Source: an uncultured Candidatus Saccharibacteria bacterium (GTDB taxonomy: Bacteria > Patescibacteriota > Saccharimonadia > Saccharimonadales > Saccharimonadaceae). From it: 63,990 nucleotides of DNA. Location of the stretch: the NCBI GenBank assembly GCA_938040655.1, contig CALHZK010000003.1:1-63990 (forward strand). Direction: 5' to 3'. Positions within the stretch are counted from its first letter, which is position 1. Each line of letters starts with the position of its first letter. Positions 24,977-34,413 of this stretch are shown in pieces. The notes below the pieces were generated by a model. It was given only the letters and a program-made list of their open reading frames with translations, searched no databases and had not been told where the DNA came from. A program made the translations under genes and the position numbers.

Positions 24977-26662
24977 ATGCGTAAAGTGCGAAATGGACTA
25001 CTTATGATACTTGCTGCGGTGGCCGCCATACCGTCACCGCTGGTATTGGCAACACCCGCACCGCCACCATCAGTGGTGCAGCCGGCCGTTGCAGGGAATC
25101 AGGCAGCAAAGGCCTTGATCTCAAAAGTGCGGACTGGCCCGGGTCATGAAAAATATGTCGAGCTATACAACCCGGCTGATCAGCCAGTGTCATTAGCTGG
25201 TTGGCAGCTTGTCTACCAGACGGCGACTGTTAAATCAGCCACGCTTACGGTGTTTCCTGCCGGTACTCAGCTACCACCACAGGGTATGATAGTCATCGCC
25301 CATCCGGCGGCGACCGAGGGGTCGTTTGATTTCACCTTTGATAGTAAGGCGGCAGTGCTTGCCCAGGCTGCTGGGAGTCTGCAGCTGCAGCGGCCTGATG
25401 GCTCAGTGGCCGATCTGGTCGGTTGGGGGAAGGCTGCTGCCAAGGAGGGCGAAGCGGTGCCGGTGCGCGGCAAGACGCATCTGTGGCGTTGCCATACAGC
25501 GGGTGCAGTGGTTGATACTGATAATAATGCCAATGACTTTTCGGCTGGCGATGCAATGACTCTGCGGGAGATCCCGGCCTGCTCCAGCTCGTCGACACCA
25601 CAGCAACCGCCACAGCAGCCACCGCGAGCGCAAGATCCACCGGCAGCCTCTTGCCAGGGAGTTAAGCTCAATGAGATTGGTGCTCATACTGCGGATCAGT
25701 TCATTGAAGTGGTCAACACCAGTTCGCAGCCAGTGCAGCTGGCAGGCTGTCGGGTAGGTACAAATCGCCAGGCAAAGTTGTACGCGTTTGACCAGCAGCA
25801 GCTTCAGCCTGGGCAACTCCTTTCGCTCTCGGTCGCGCAGATGCAGTTGACCGTCTCGAAACAGAAGGGTACCGTTTATTTACTAGATGCGGCTAGTCAG
25901 GAGATTGATGAAGCAGCCTACACTGCGCTGGCGGAGGGTGCTTCGTGGAGTTTGATCGACGGCACCTGGCAGCAAACGTTCGCGCCAACGCCTGGAAAAG
26001 CAAATCAATACAAGAAATATCCAGATTGCCACGCGGGCATGACGCGCGATGAAGCGACCGGCCGCTGCCGCCGCGATACATCATCGGGCGATCACACCAA
26101 ACCGTGCCCGGCTGGCTCTGCACGTTCAGCGGAAACTGGCCGCTGCCGCCGGGAGCAGCCGGCTCAGCAAGTCCCGTGCCGGCCCGGCTACTATCGCTCG
26201 CCAGAGACTGGCCGCTGCCGGGCGCAGCAAAATGCCAAAGCAAAATTACAGATGCCATGTCGTGAGGGTTATTATCGCAGTGAAGCGACCGGCCGCTGCC
26301 GTTCAATCGCTGGTGCTACCAAGGCGAAGCTGCAAAAACCATGCGCCGAGGATCAATTCCGCAACCCCAAGACTGGCCGCTGCAAAAAGATCGCTGCTGA
26401 TGACGCCGTCTTGAAGCAGTGTGCTGAGGGCTTTGAGCGTAATCCAAAAACCAAACGGTGCCGCAAGGTCAAGCTGGCGACCACCTCGAAGGCTGCCTTC
26501 GCGCCAGAGCAGGTCACGCAGACTACTGGCCACACCTGGGGCTGGTGGGTGTGTGGCGGGGTCATCGCTTTGCTGGCGGCGGCTGCAGTATGGCAGTGGC
26601 GCTGGGAGCTTGCACAGTGTGGCCGTCGGATCAAACAGCGATTCATCTCTCGTGGTAAATAA
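24977..26662 (+). CDS. Surface protein with two lamin-tail-like domains, six cysteine repeats and a C-terminal membrane anchor
   Basis: A signal peptide (residues 1-25) is followed by two lamin-tail-like beta domains. The first is marked by KYVELYNPADQPVSLAGW, the second by FIEVVNTSSQPVQLAGC. A proline/glutamine linker (about 205-220) separates them. Residues 351-496 hold six repeats with C-X12-C spacing and consensus CxxGxxRSxxTGRCR. A membrane segment (about 521-541) and a basic cytoplasmic tail end the 561-residue protein. Paired cysteines suggest disulfides outside the cell, so it is probably displayed on the surface, perhaps for host contact (inference). AGGAG precedes the ATG. Confidence 0.8.
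   Translation: MRKVRNGLLMILAAVAAIPSPLVLATPAPPPSVVQPAVAGNQAAKALISKVRTGPGHEKYVELYNPADQPVSLAGWQLVYQTATVKSATLTVFPAGTQLPPQGMIVIAHPAATEGSFDFTFDSKAAVLAQAAGSLQLQRPDGSVADLVGWGKAAAKEGEAVPVRGKTHLWRCHTAGAVVDTDNNANDFSAGDAMTLREIPACSSSSTPQQPPQQPPRAQDPPAASCQGVKLNEIGAHTADQFIEVVNTSSQPVQLAGCRVGTNRQAKLYAFDQQQLQPGQLLSLSVAQMQLTVSKQKGTVYLLDAASQEIDEAAYTALAEGASWSLIDGTWQQTFAPTPGKANQYKKYPDCHAGMTRDEATGRCRRDTSSGDHTKPCPAGSARSAETGRCRREQPAQQVPCRPGYYRSPETGRCRAQQNAKAKLQMPCREGYYRSEATGRCRSIAGATKAKLQKPCAEDQFRNPKTGRCKKIAADDAVLKQCAEGFERNPKTKRCRKVKLATTSKAAFAPEQVTQTTGHTWGWWVCGGVIALLAAAAVWQWRWELAQCGRRIKQRFISRGK
26027..26464 (+). repeat. Six degenerate tandem repeats encoding C-X12-C units
   Basis: Each unit encodes a 16-residue core (such as CRPGYYRSPETGRCRA) separated by 8-13 variable residues. 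The DNA shares the block ACTGGCCGCTGC or close variants in five of six units, so the array arose by internal duplication. The last two units drift (NPKTGRCK, NPKTKRCR). Confidence 0.85.
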
Positions 26663-26677
26663 GCTATAATACCCAGC

Positions 26678-27160
26678 ATGAGAATTATCGGCATTGATCC
26701 AGGTACTGGCATCCTGGGGTTTGGGGTGATCGATAGCCGGCAGACAACCTTTCGACTGGTCACTGCAGGGGTGATAAAAACACCCGCCCATACTCCGCTC
26801 GATGAGCGGCTAGAGGATATTTTTGATAGTCTGACCGAGATAATCACTGAGACAACGCCGACTGTTATGTCAATTGAAAAGCTGTTTTTTGCCCGTAATG
26901 TGACAACTGCCATGAGTGTGGCGCATGCACGCGGGGTCGCGATGCTGACTGGCCGCAAGGCGGGTCTGCCGATCGCCGAGTATACGCCATTACAGATCAA
27001 ACAGACGCTGACCGGGTACGGGAAGGCCGACAAAAAACAGGTTCAAGAAATGGTTCGTCTTCAGCTTGGCCTCCACGAAGCACCAAAACCGGACGACTGT
27101 GCCGATGCTTTGGCGGCGGCCATGACACATGCCTATATGATGCGGCTATCTCGACGTTGA
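26678..27160 (+). CDS. ruvC: Crossover junction endodeoxyribonuclease RuvC
   Basis: RuvC cleaves Holliday junctions. The RNase H-like fold is marked by IIGIDPGTGILGFGV at the start, the second acidic site SIEKLFFARN and the C-terminal DDCADALAAA. The 160-residue length is normal. TATAAT (26665-26670) ends 7 nt before the ATG (leaderless). ruvA and ruvB lie downstream but are separated by a PBP gene and a HIT gene. Confidence 0.96.
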   Translation: MRIIGIDPGTGILGFGVIDSRQTTFRLVTAGVIKTPAHTPLDERLEDIFDSLTEIITETTPTVMSIEKLFFARNVTTAMSVAHARGVAMLTGRKAGLPIAEYTPLQIKQTLTGYGKADKKQVQEMVRLQLGLHEAPKPDDCADALAAAMTHAYMMRLSRR

Positions 27161-27200
27161 TTTCGCCGCCAGCTGGCTCAATCATGGTATAATTAAGGGT

Positions 27201-29636
27201 ATGATGAAGATGTCTGACCGCAACAAGCAGCCAGCTCGGCTGGGTCGCTACGCAAATCTTGGGCAAGTCAAGTCGACGAAACGGCCACCACGCCAGCACA
27301 AGCATTTTTTGTGGTTTTGGCGGCTTAGCCGACCAAAGAAGGCTATGGTTATTTTGCTGCCAATTTTGGCCGTTTTGATCACGGTTCCGATTTTGAGTTA
27401 TTTTTATTATGCACGTGATATCGGCGACCAAGAACGCTTGATGAACCGCAATAATACCGGTATCGTCTTGACTGATGCTGCCGGTAAGACTATCTATAGC
27501 GTCGGTAATGCTGAGCGCCGACAGCTAGTGCAGCTCAGTGAGATTTCCAAGGATATGCAGCATGCACTGCTTGCCAGCGAAGATAAGGATTTCTATAAGC
27601 ACAGCGGTTTCAATCCGGTGAGTATCTTGCGCGCCGCAGTGACTCGCCATGGTGGTGGCTCGACCCTGACGCAGCAGCTCGTCAAAAACACGCTGCTGAC
27701 CAGCGAACAGACATTTATGCGCAAATACCAAGAGCTTTTCATGGCGATTGCAGTTGAGCAGAATTATACCAAAGAGCAGATCTTGACAATGTATCTCAAC
27801 TCAGTCTACTTTGGTGAGAACGCCTTTGGTATTGGCGAGGCGGCCAAGGTTTACTTCGGTAAATCTGCCAAAGATTTGACATTGGCTGAGAGTAGTATGC
27901 TGGTCGGTTTGCTGCCAGCACCGAGTGACTATTCACCGATTAGTGGTAGTGCTGAGCTGGCAAAGCGGCGGCAGAAAATAGTGCTGGGCCGCATGGTTCA
28001 AGAAAAATATATCACCGCTGACCAGCAGAAGGAGGCGGCTGCTCAGACGCTATCGTATGCCGGAGGTGGTGCCGAGCAGACCAACTCAGAGGCGCCGCAT
28101 TTTGCCCAGATGGTGATCGAGCAACTGAAAAAGAAATACGGTGGCGCGAATGGTAGCTATGATAAGGTGATGCGAGCTGGCTATCGGGTCAAGACATCGC
28201 TGAATGCAGATGCCCAGCGGATTCTCGAGCAAAACATCACCAAGCAAATGAAATCAATCAATCGATTAGGCGGTACGAACGCCAGTGGTATTGTGATCGA
28301 TCCAAGCAGCGGGGAAGTCCGGGCGTTGGTCGGGAGTGCTGATTACAAAAATGCTGAGTGGGGCAAGGTGAATATGGCGACCGCCCTGCGCCAGCCAGGT
28401 TCGACGTTTAAGCCGATTTATTATTCGCAGGCGCTGGCCGACGGTGTCATCACTCCGGCGACTATATTTGAAGATAAACAAACCGACTTTAATGGCTACA
28501 CCCCACATAACGCGCTTCGCCGCTGGTATGGCAATGTGTCGACTCGCAAGGCGCTGAGCTGGTCGCTTAATATCCCGAGTGTCTTGGTGATGAAGAAATA
28601 TGGGATCAATCGCTCGATCGAAGGTGCGCGTAAGTTGGGCCTGACATCGCTTGATGAAAGCAAAAACTATGGCTTGTCGCTGGCACTTGGCTCGGCAGAG
28701 GCCCGCTTGACTGAGATGACGAACGCATATGCTGCCTTCGCCAATAATGGGGTGCAGTCAACTTCACTCAATTTTATTACTGAGGTGAAAGATAAATACA
28801 ACAAGAACATGCACTGGCAACGGGCAACAACTCGCCAGGCGATTAGTGCCGGAGGAGCTTATCTGATTTCGAGTATCTTATCAGACAATGCTGCTCGGTC
28901 TGGTATGTTTGGCTCTAGCTTGACTATTCCTGGCAAGACAGTCGCAGTTAAGACTGGTACCACAAACGATAATCGTGATGCCTGGACAATCGGCTATACG
29001 CAGCAATATGCGGTTGGCGTCTGGGTTGGCAATAATAACAACGCGGTGATGAATAGCGGTGGGTCCGATGTCGCGGCACCGATTTGGCGGGGGGCGATGA
29101 CCCAGCTACTATCTGGCCAGTCAAACACTGGCTTTACGCCACCGAGCGAGGTGACCGAGCGAAATGTCTGTCGCAGCAATGGTGGTTTAGCAGATTCGTC
29201 GAGTGCTGGAGTCTACAAAGAGTACTTCTTGAGCGCCGCTTTGCCGACAGAGCGCTGTAACCAACAAAAGAGCAAGATTCAAGTCTGTAACCTGAGCGAA
29301 AAGAAGATAGAGTCGATCTATGAGGATGACTTTGACGAATCGAAGTATTCCAAGGATATCAACAACTGTAAACAAAAAGAGACGAAGCAAATCAAAGTCT
29401 GTGACCTCTCATCTCGTAGTATTATTACCATCCCTGAAGATCAGTTTGATTCGAGCAAGTACTCGCGCAACACGACCAACTGTCGTAAAAATAACAATGT
29501 AGGCGGTGATGATAACGGCAATACCGGTGGCGATAATGATGGTGATTCATCAGGTGGCAATACCGGTAATAACCCGACGCTACCGGTGACACCGTCGTTG
29601 CCTCGTGGTGATACAAATCGGAGCCGGACAAACTAA
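27201..29636 (+). CDS. Class A penicillin-binding protein (transglycosylase/transpeptidase) with a C-terminal cysteine repeat
   Basis: This enzyme polymerises lipid II and cross-links peptidoglycan outside the membrane. It has one membrane anchor (about residues 48-70). The GT51 glycosyltransferase motif EDKDFYKHSGF starts at 127, with GGSTLTQQLVKN after it. The transpeptidase motifs are STFK (401-404), SLN (455-457) and KTGT (584-587). The C-terminal extension holds two 38-residue repeats, each with cysteines spaced C-X26-C (696/723 and 734/761), then a Gly/Asn/Asp-rich tail. TATAAT (27188-27193) ends 7 nt before the start (leaderless). It separates ruvC from ruvA. Confidence 0.95.
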   Translation: MMKMSDRNKQPARLGRYANLGQVKSTKRPPRQHKHFLWFWRLSRPKKAMVILLPILAVLITVPILSYFYYARDIGDQERLMNRNNTGIVLTDAAGKTIYSVGNAERRQLVQLSEISKDMQHALLASEDKDFYKHSGFNPVSILRAAVTRHGGGSTLTQQLVKNTLLTSEQTFMRKYQELFMAIAVEQNYTKEQILTMYLNSVYFGENAFGIGEAAKVYFGKSAKDLTLAESSMLVGLLPAPSDYSPISGSAELAKRRQKIVLGRMVQEKYITADQQKEAAAQTLSYAGGGAEQTNSEAPHFAQMVIEQLKKKYGGANGSYDKVMRAGYRVKTSLNADAQRILEQNITKQMKSINRLGGTNASGIVIDPSSGEVRALVGSADYKNAEWGKVNMATALRQPGSTFKPIYYSQALADGVITPATIFEDKQTDFNGYTPHNALRRWYGNVSTRKALSWSLNIPSVLVMKKYGINRSIEGARKLGLTSLDESKNYGLSLALGSAEARLTEMTNAYAAFANNGVQSTSLNFITEVKDKYNKNMHWQRATTRQAISAGGAYLISSILSDNAARSGMFGSSLTIPGKTVAVKTGTTNDNRDAWTIGYTQQYAVGVWVGNNNNAVMNSGGSDVAAPIWRGAMTQLLSGQSNTGFTPPSEVTERNVCRSNGGLADSSSAGVYKEYFLSAALPTERCNQQKSKIQVCNLSEKKIESIYEDDFDESKYSKDINNCKQKETKQIKVCDLSSRSIITIPEDQFDSSKYSRNTTNCRKNNNVGGDDNGNTGGDNDGDSSGGNTGNNPTLPVTPSLPRGDTNRSRTN

Positions 29637-29639
29637 GTC

Positions 29640-30224
29640 ATGATTGCCCATGTCGCCGGTGAGGTCACAGAGAAGTTTCATCAGGTCATTGTGGTAGATG
29701 TTGGTGGTGTCGGCTACGAGGTGCAGCTCAGTACGGGAGATGCTGATAAAGTTAGCCTCGGGAGCCAAGTGACCTTTTATACCTACCACCATGTGCGTGA
29801 GCAGGCAGAAGAGCTGTTTGGCTTTTCGAGCTTGGCGGCAAAGAAGTTGTTTGAGCTGCTTATCACAGTTCAGGGGGTTGGCCCCAAGGCAGCACTAGCT
29901 GTTTTGAGCCTTGGCGAGGCAGAGCAGGTGCGTAGTGCCATCGCCAGCGCTGACGTGGCGTTTGTCCAGCAGGCAGCAGGGGTTGGCAAAAAAACTGCCG
30001 AGCGAGTAGTGGTTGATCTCAGAGACAAGGTTGGCCTACCGACACAGTACACCAGGCTGGGTACGCCGGCGCACGCCGTGCCAGAGACAATGGCAACTGA
30101 TGACGATGCGCGAGAGGCGCTGATCGCTCTTGGGTATACTCTGGCAGATGCGACAAAGGCGCTTGAATCGATCGACCCAACCCTACCGATAGCTGAGCGG
30201 GTCACCCTGGCGCTTAAGCAGTGA
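29640..30224 (+). CDS. ruvA: Holliday junction branch migration protein RuvA
   Basis: RuvA binds four-way junctions and loads RuvB. The 194-residue protein has the OB-fold N terminus (VDVGGVGYEVQLS), two helix-hairpin-helix motifs (TVQGVGPKAALAVL and AAGVGKKTAERVVVDL) and the C-terminal RuvB-contact domain (DDAREALIALGYTLADA). It starts 3 nt after the PBP stop without its own visible promoter. Confidence 0.96.
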   Translation: MIAHVAGEVTEKFHQVIVVDVGGVGYEVQLSTGDADKVSLGSQVTFYTYHHVREQAEELFGFSSLAAKKLFELLITVQGVGPKAALAVLSLGEAEQVRSAIASADVAFVQQAAGVGKKTAERVVVDLRDKVGLPTQYTRLGTPAHAVPETMATDDDAREALIALGYTLADATKALESIDPTLPIAERVTLALKQ

Positions 30225-30307
30225 TTATGGTATAATAAGCACAAGAAATAAGGAGCGCGCGGCCGTCACTTGGTGATGCATAGCTGCGCTGGTGTCAAGG
30301 AGGTCTG

Positions 30308-30772
30308 ATGGAAAATTGTCAAATTTGCTCACTGGTAGAGCAGCAAGTGGCTGGCGATGATGACAGCGTTGTGCTACAAACCGCGCGTTGGCTGGCGGTG
30401 ATAGATCGCAACCAGCTGTATCTTGGCAAAGGGTTTGTCACTCTGCGCCAGCATAAATCGGCGCTATCTGAGCTGGACGAAGCTGACTGGCAAGAGCTTC
30501 ACCAAGTGATCAGTCGGATGGAGCAGGCTGAGAAACAAGCATTTGGTGCTGATGTCTGCAACTGGGAGTGCCTGATGAATAATGCGGTAAAGGCTGGTGA
30601 GTCACCGCATGTTCACTGGCATCTGTATCCGCGCTATGTCAATGAAGTAGTAAAGTTTGCTGGTGAGGAGTTTGCTGATCCAAAATGGCCGCGCCACCTA
30701 GAGAGCGGTCGCCATGAGGTCGACGACGCGGTGTTTGCCAAGATACTGGCGGCACTCCGCCATTACCTGTAG
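30308..30772 (+). CDS. HIT family hydrolase
   Basis: The histidine triad reads HVHWHLYPR, as in Fhit/HinT-type nucleotide hydrolases or transferases. An N-terminal CxxC (CQIC) may bind zinc as in some bacterial HIT proteins. The 154-residue length fits. A TATAAT at 30231-30236 gives a leader of about 65 nt with AAGGAGGT before the ATG, one of few genes here with a full ribosome-binding site. Substrate unknown. It lies between ruvA and ruvB. Confidence 0.85.
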   Translation: MENCQICSLVEQQVAGDDDSVVLQTARWLAVIDRNQLYLGKGFVTLRQHKSALSELDEADWQELHQVISRMEQAEKQAFGADVCNWECLMNNAVKAGESPHVHWHLYPRYVNEVVKFAGEEFADPKWPRHLESGRHEVDDAVFAKILAALRHYL

Positions 30773-30817
30773 AGCTGCTTTGCCTAAACCAGCCTGGCTG
30801 GTTATAATAAAACAGAT

Positions 30818-31819
30818 ATGGCGATCGAACGAATAGTTGACACCAGTGTGCATGACGATCACGATGAGCAGCGGATCGAAGTGAGCCTGCGACCTCAGCG
30901 GCTTGGTGAATATATTGGGCAAGAGCGGCTAAAGAAAAACCTCAAGCTGGCTATTGCTGCTGCCAAAAAACGGGGCGAGCCGATCGACCATGTCTTGCTA
31001 TATGGCCCTCCGGGGCTGGGCAAAACCACTATGGCGACGGTGATCGCCAACGAGATGGGGGCTGGTTTGCGAGTGACGAGTGGCCCAGCCATCGAAAAGG
31101 CCGCTGATCTCGCATCTATCGTCACTAACCTCAATGATGGCGATATCTTGTTTATTGATGAGATCCACCGCTTGGGGCGATCTGTCGAGGAGATTCTCTA
31201 TTCGGCGATGGAAGACTTCAAACTCGACATCGTCATCGGTAAAGGGCCGGCCGCTCGTAGTGTGCGGCTCGAACTGCCGCACTTCACTGTCATTGGTGCG
31301 ACCACCCGGACTGGTAGTTTGGCGGCGCCGCTGCGTGACCGGTTTGGCCATATATTTCGACTCGAATTTTATACGCCAGCGCAAATTTCTCAGATCATTA
31401 CTCGGGCGGCGACTATTTTGGATACACGTATTCAACCGGCCGCTGCCGAGGTGCTGTCGACACGGGCACGGCTGACGCCGCGGATCGCCAATCGGCTGCT
31501 ACGGCGGGTGCGCGACTATGCTGATGTCAACGGTGATGGTATTATTGATGTAGAAACGACAACAAAAGCCCTGACACTACTCGAGGTTGATGAATTAGGG
31601 CTTGACCCGGCAGATAGAAATTTGCTCGAGGCTATCTTGGGGCACTACGGCGATAACCCAGTTGGCTTGACGACCATCGCTGCCTTGACCGGCGATGAGG
31701 CGACGACCATCGAAGATTTTTATGAGCCGTACCTCTTGCAGATTGGTTTTGTCGAGCGGACACCTCGGGGGCGTCGAATAACCGACAGAGCAAAACGCCA
31801 CTTACAACGCTCTCGTTAG
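30818..31819 (+). CDS. ruvB: Holliday junction branch migration helicase RuvB
   Basis: AAA+ motor of RuvAB. Walker A GPPGLGKTT, Walker B FIDEIHR, the RuvB-specific RPQRLGEYIGQ start, the sensor GATTRTGSL and the C-terminal winged helix (EPYLLQIGFVERTPRGR) are present. 333 residues. TATAAT (30803-30808) ends 9 nt before the ATG, giving a leader of at most a few nucleotides. Confidence 0.97.
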   Translation: MAIERIVDTSVHDDHDEQRIEVSLRPQRLGEYIGQERLKKNLKLAIAAAKKRGEPIDHVLLYGPPGLGKTTMATVIANEMGAGLRVTSGPAIEKAADLASIVTNLNDGDILFIDEIHRLGRSVEEILYSAMEDFKLDIVIGKGPAARSVRLELPHFTVIGATTRTGSLAAPLRDRFGHIFRLEFYTPAQISQIITRAATILDTRIQPAAAEVLSTRARLTPRIANRLLRRVRDYADVNGDGIIDVETTTKALTLLEVDELGLDPADRNLLEAILGHYGDNPVGLTTIAALTGDEATTIEDFYEPYLLQIGFVERTPRGRRITDRAKRHLQRSR

Positions 31820-31851
31820 GTATGGCGGCAAAATGTGCTATAATAACAACC

Positions 31852-32730
31852 ATGAACCCACAAAATTCGCAGTCAGACACCACGCCGCAACCAGTTGCGT
31901 ACGACGCTGATGGGCGACCGTTGTATCACCATCCACCGCAGATGAATACCGCACCGACTATCACCCCCGAAACGGTGAGTCAGATGCCGCAGTCACATGT
32001 GACTACTCGACCAAGCTCGGTTGATGGTCAGAATTTTAATCCGCAAATTCGCAGTCAGTATGCCAATGAGCCAAATGTTATCCATACGACTCGCCCAGTC
32101 GAACCACAGCAGTTCACCGTCAGCGACGAGCTTCGCCGCAAACACGAAGAATCCGTCCGCGATTACCCACAGCTTAATCTGAGTGAGGCAGAGTATGTTA
32201 TTTTGGATATTAAACGGCACCCGATAGGAATGATCGTGCCGGTCGCTATTACTGGGCTATTGGTGGTAGCGATTTTGGGCTTTGTGGCGATCTACCCCTC
32301 GATTTACTCATCTATGGCGGTGGCAGCCTTGGCGCCAGAACCGGCAGCGCTGTTTGGTATGGCGCTTATTCTGATCTTTTTGGTATTTTTGGGCGGTGCG
32401 GCTGTACTATGGGTGTACTTACAGAACCAGTTTTTTATGACTAATGAAAGTGTCATCCAAGAGATTCAGGAGAGCCTGTTCTCTCGCCACGAGCAGACAG
32501 TCAGTTTGGGGAGTATCGAGGACGCCAGCTTCCGCCAGACTGGTATTATGCAGATGCTGTTTAATTATGGGACAATTCGCCTCAGCACCGAGGGTGAGGA
32601 AACTACCTACACATTTCGTTGGGTGACTCAACCGAAGCGGCAGATTGCTATCCTCAATAATGCAATCGAGGATTTCAAAAACGGCCGCCCTGTTCGCTAC
32701 AACGATACAGTGACAGGGGTGCATAATTAA
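31852..32730 (+). CDS. Bacterial PH domain membrane protein
   Basis: A proline/glutamine-rich cytoplasmic N terminus of about 125 residues is followed by two membrane segments (about 133-155 and 168-192). A bPH_2-like domain follows, marked by FFMTNESVIQEIQESLFSRHEQTV, LGSIEDASF and YGTIRLS. Function is unknown for most bPH proteins. The ATG at 31852 is chosen because TATAAT (31839-31844) ends 7 nt before it (leaderless). An upstream in-frame start at 31822 lies inside the promoter. Confidence 0.8.
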   Translation: MNPQNSQSDTTPQPVAYDADGRPLYHHPPQMNTAPTITPETVSQMPQSHVTTRPSSVDGQNFNPQIRSQYANEPNVIHTTRPVEPQQFTVSDELRRKHEESVRDYPQLNLSEAEYVILDIKRHPIGMIVPVAITGLLVVAILGFVAIYPSIYSSMAVAALAPEPAALFGMALILIFLVFLGGAAVLWVYLQNQFFMTNESVIQEIQESLFSRHEQTVSLGSIEDASFRQTGIMQMLFNYGTIRLSTEGEETTYTFRWVTQPKRQIAILNNAIEDFKNGRPVRYNDTVTGVHN

Positions 32731-32876
32731 ATATCTATCATCTTTTATCATCTTTGGCTCTACAGACCTGAGTATAGGTGCCAATCTATAATTACCATAG
32801 TGTAAATCTAGTATTCAGCGGCCGAGCGTAAGCTGATGAGGAGTGCGTGGGAGAGCGAGCGCGTGAGTATGTGGCT

Positions 32877-33269
32877 TTAGTTGTGGCGGCTTTTCTTGGT
32901 GAACTCAGCTTCGTCGGTCAGTGTCGCACGGAGAGTGTACGAGCGGCATTTTTGATCGTGACAGTTGGTCGGCTCATAGCGATAGCTACTTGCAATATCG
33001 CCAAGTTTCTTGCCGGCTGGGTCGGTGAGAAGTGCTTTGTCCATGGTTGGTAGGGTGTTGTCATCAATCTTTTCTGGGTAGTAGTGATTCCTCTTATAAA
33101 AATCTTCTTCGAGACTGTAGTATATAGCGTTGATAGCAGTTCGCTTTGCCTTGTTGTGAGATTCGTTCTGTAGCTTTGTCAGTTGTGCCAGTGACACCGC
33201 GGCAGCAATACCAAGAAACACGATGGCAATGATAACTTCGATAACAGTGAATCCAGATTGTTTTCTCAT
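32877..33269 (-). CDS. Type IV pilin-like protein
   Basis: The class III signal KQSGFTVIEVIIAIVFLGIA has Gly at the prepilin peptidase site, Phe+1 and Glu+5, then a single hydrophobic helix. A 130-residue product with two closely spaced cysteines (CHDQKC) near the end. The ATG at 33269 is preceded by extended TGCTATAAT (hexamer 33281-33276) ending 6 nt before it, so the mRNA is leaderless. It is divergent from recA with overlapping promoter space. Confidence 0.88.
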   Translation of the reverse strand: MRKQSGFTVIEVIIAIVFLGIAAAVSLAQLTKLQNESHNKAKRTAINAIYYSLEEDFYKRNHYYPEKIDDNTLPTMDKALLTDPAGKKLGDIASSYRYEPTNCHDQKCRSYTLRATLTDEAEFTKKSRHN

Positions 33270-33331
33270 AACTCGATTATAGCAAATTTTATCAAGCAAC
33301 GGTATAATAAGGAAGTAACAGAGGAGGTAGT

Positions 33332-34384
33332 ATGGCGAAAGCTGACAATGTAGCGAAAAAAGGTGGGCATACGGTAAGTCCGGCTGATGACGGCAAACTG
33401 AAGGCACTGGGTTTAGCAATGGATCAAATCACCAAGCAATTTGGTGACGGGGCGATTATGAAGCTTGGGGAGTTTCATCACGCTGATGTGGCGGTGATTC
33501 CATCTGGCTCACTGAGTCTTGATTTGGCGCTGGGCGGCGGCTATCCAAAGGGGCGGATTGTTGAAATCTACGGCCCTGAGTCGAGCGGTAAGACGACGTT
33601 GACGCTGCACGCGATTGCCGAGATTCAAAAGCAGGGCGGCACTGCTGCCTTTGTCGATGCTGAGCACGCGCTTGATCCTGCTTATGCGAAAAAGCTCGGT
33701 GTGGATACAACCAACCTGCTGATCGCGCAGCCAGATAATGGCGAGCAGGCGCTTGAAATTACCGAAACACTGGTTCGCTCGAATGCGGTTGATTTGATTG
33801 TCGTCGACTCGGTAGCGGCATTGACACCACAAGCTGAGATCGATGGCGATATGGGTGACTCGCACGTCGGGTTGCAGGCACGGCTCATGAGCCAGGCCCT
33901 GCGTAAGCTGACCGGAATTATCAACAAGAGCAAAGCGACGGTCATCTTTATCAACCAGATTCGTATGAAAATTGGTGTGATGTTTGGTAATCCCGAAACA
34001 ACGACCGGCGGCAATGCCCTGAAGTTTTATGCGTCACAGCGCGTCGATATTCGCCGGATTGGCCAGATCAAAGTCGGTGATGATATTCGCGGCAACCGCA
34101 CCAGAGTGAAGGTTGTCAAAAACAAGATCGCGCCGCCATTCCGGACTGCTGAGTTCGATATTATGTACAACGAGGGGATCTCTACGACCGGTGATATCCT
34201 TGACCTGGCAGCTCAGCATGGCGTGGTTGACAAGTCTGGTGCCTTTTATAAATATGGTGGTGAGACAATCGGCCAGGGCCGTGATAAAACCAAAGACTAC
34301 CTCAAAGCACACCCGGAAACGTTGGCTGAGATCGACCAGAAAGTTCGTCAGCTTCTCCAGGAGGACCGAGAAGGAGGGGCGTAA
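33332..34384 (+). CDS. recA: Recombinase RecA
   Basis: 350-residue RecA with Walker A GPESSGKTT, the MAW-region LGGGYPKGRIVEIYG, and L1/L2 regions (AEIDGDMGDSHVGLQARLMSQALRKL; NPETTTGGNALKFYAS, given here in part). It drives recombination and processing of DNA taken up through ComEC. TATAAT at 33303-33308 gives a leader of about 18 nt containing GAGGAGG, so it is a leadered gene. No SOS box was evident. Confidence 0.98.
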   Translation: MAKADNVAKKGGHTVSPADDGKLKALGLAMDQITKQFGDGAIMKLGEFHHADVAVIPSGSLSLDLALGGGYPKGRIVEIYGPESSGKTTLTLHAIAEIQKQGGTAAFVDAEHALDPAYAKKLGVDTTNLLIAQPDNGEQALEITETLVRSNAVDLIVVDSVAALTPQAEIDGDMGDSHVGLQARLMSQALRKLTGIINKSKATVIFINQIRMKIGVMFGNPETTTGGNALKFYASQRVDIRRIGQIKVGDDIRGNRTRVKVVKNKIAPPFRTAEFDIMYNEGISTTGDILDLAAQHGVVDKSGAFYKYGGETIGQGRDKTKDYLKAHPETLAEIDQKVRQLLQEDREGGA

Positions 34385-34413
34385 TAGCCTCGCCGGCTCG
34401 CTTCAACTTGCCT

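Noticed and set aside
25600..26470. CRISPR-like array from the repeated block in the surface protein gene
   Set aside because: Repeats are in frame, degenerate and encode a conserved cysteine motif. There are no uniform spacers and no cas genes.
32847..33053. Forward ORF of 68 codons opposite the pilin gene
   Set aside because: It overlaps most of a pilin with a clear prepilin signal on the other strand and has no motif.
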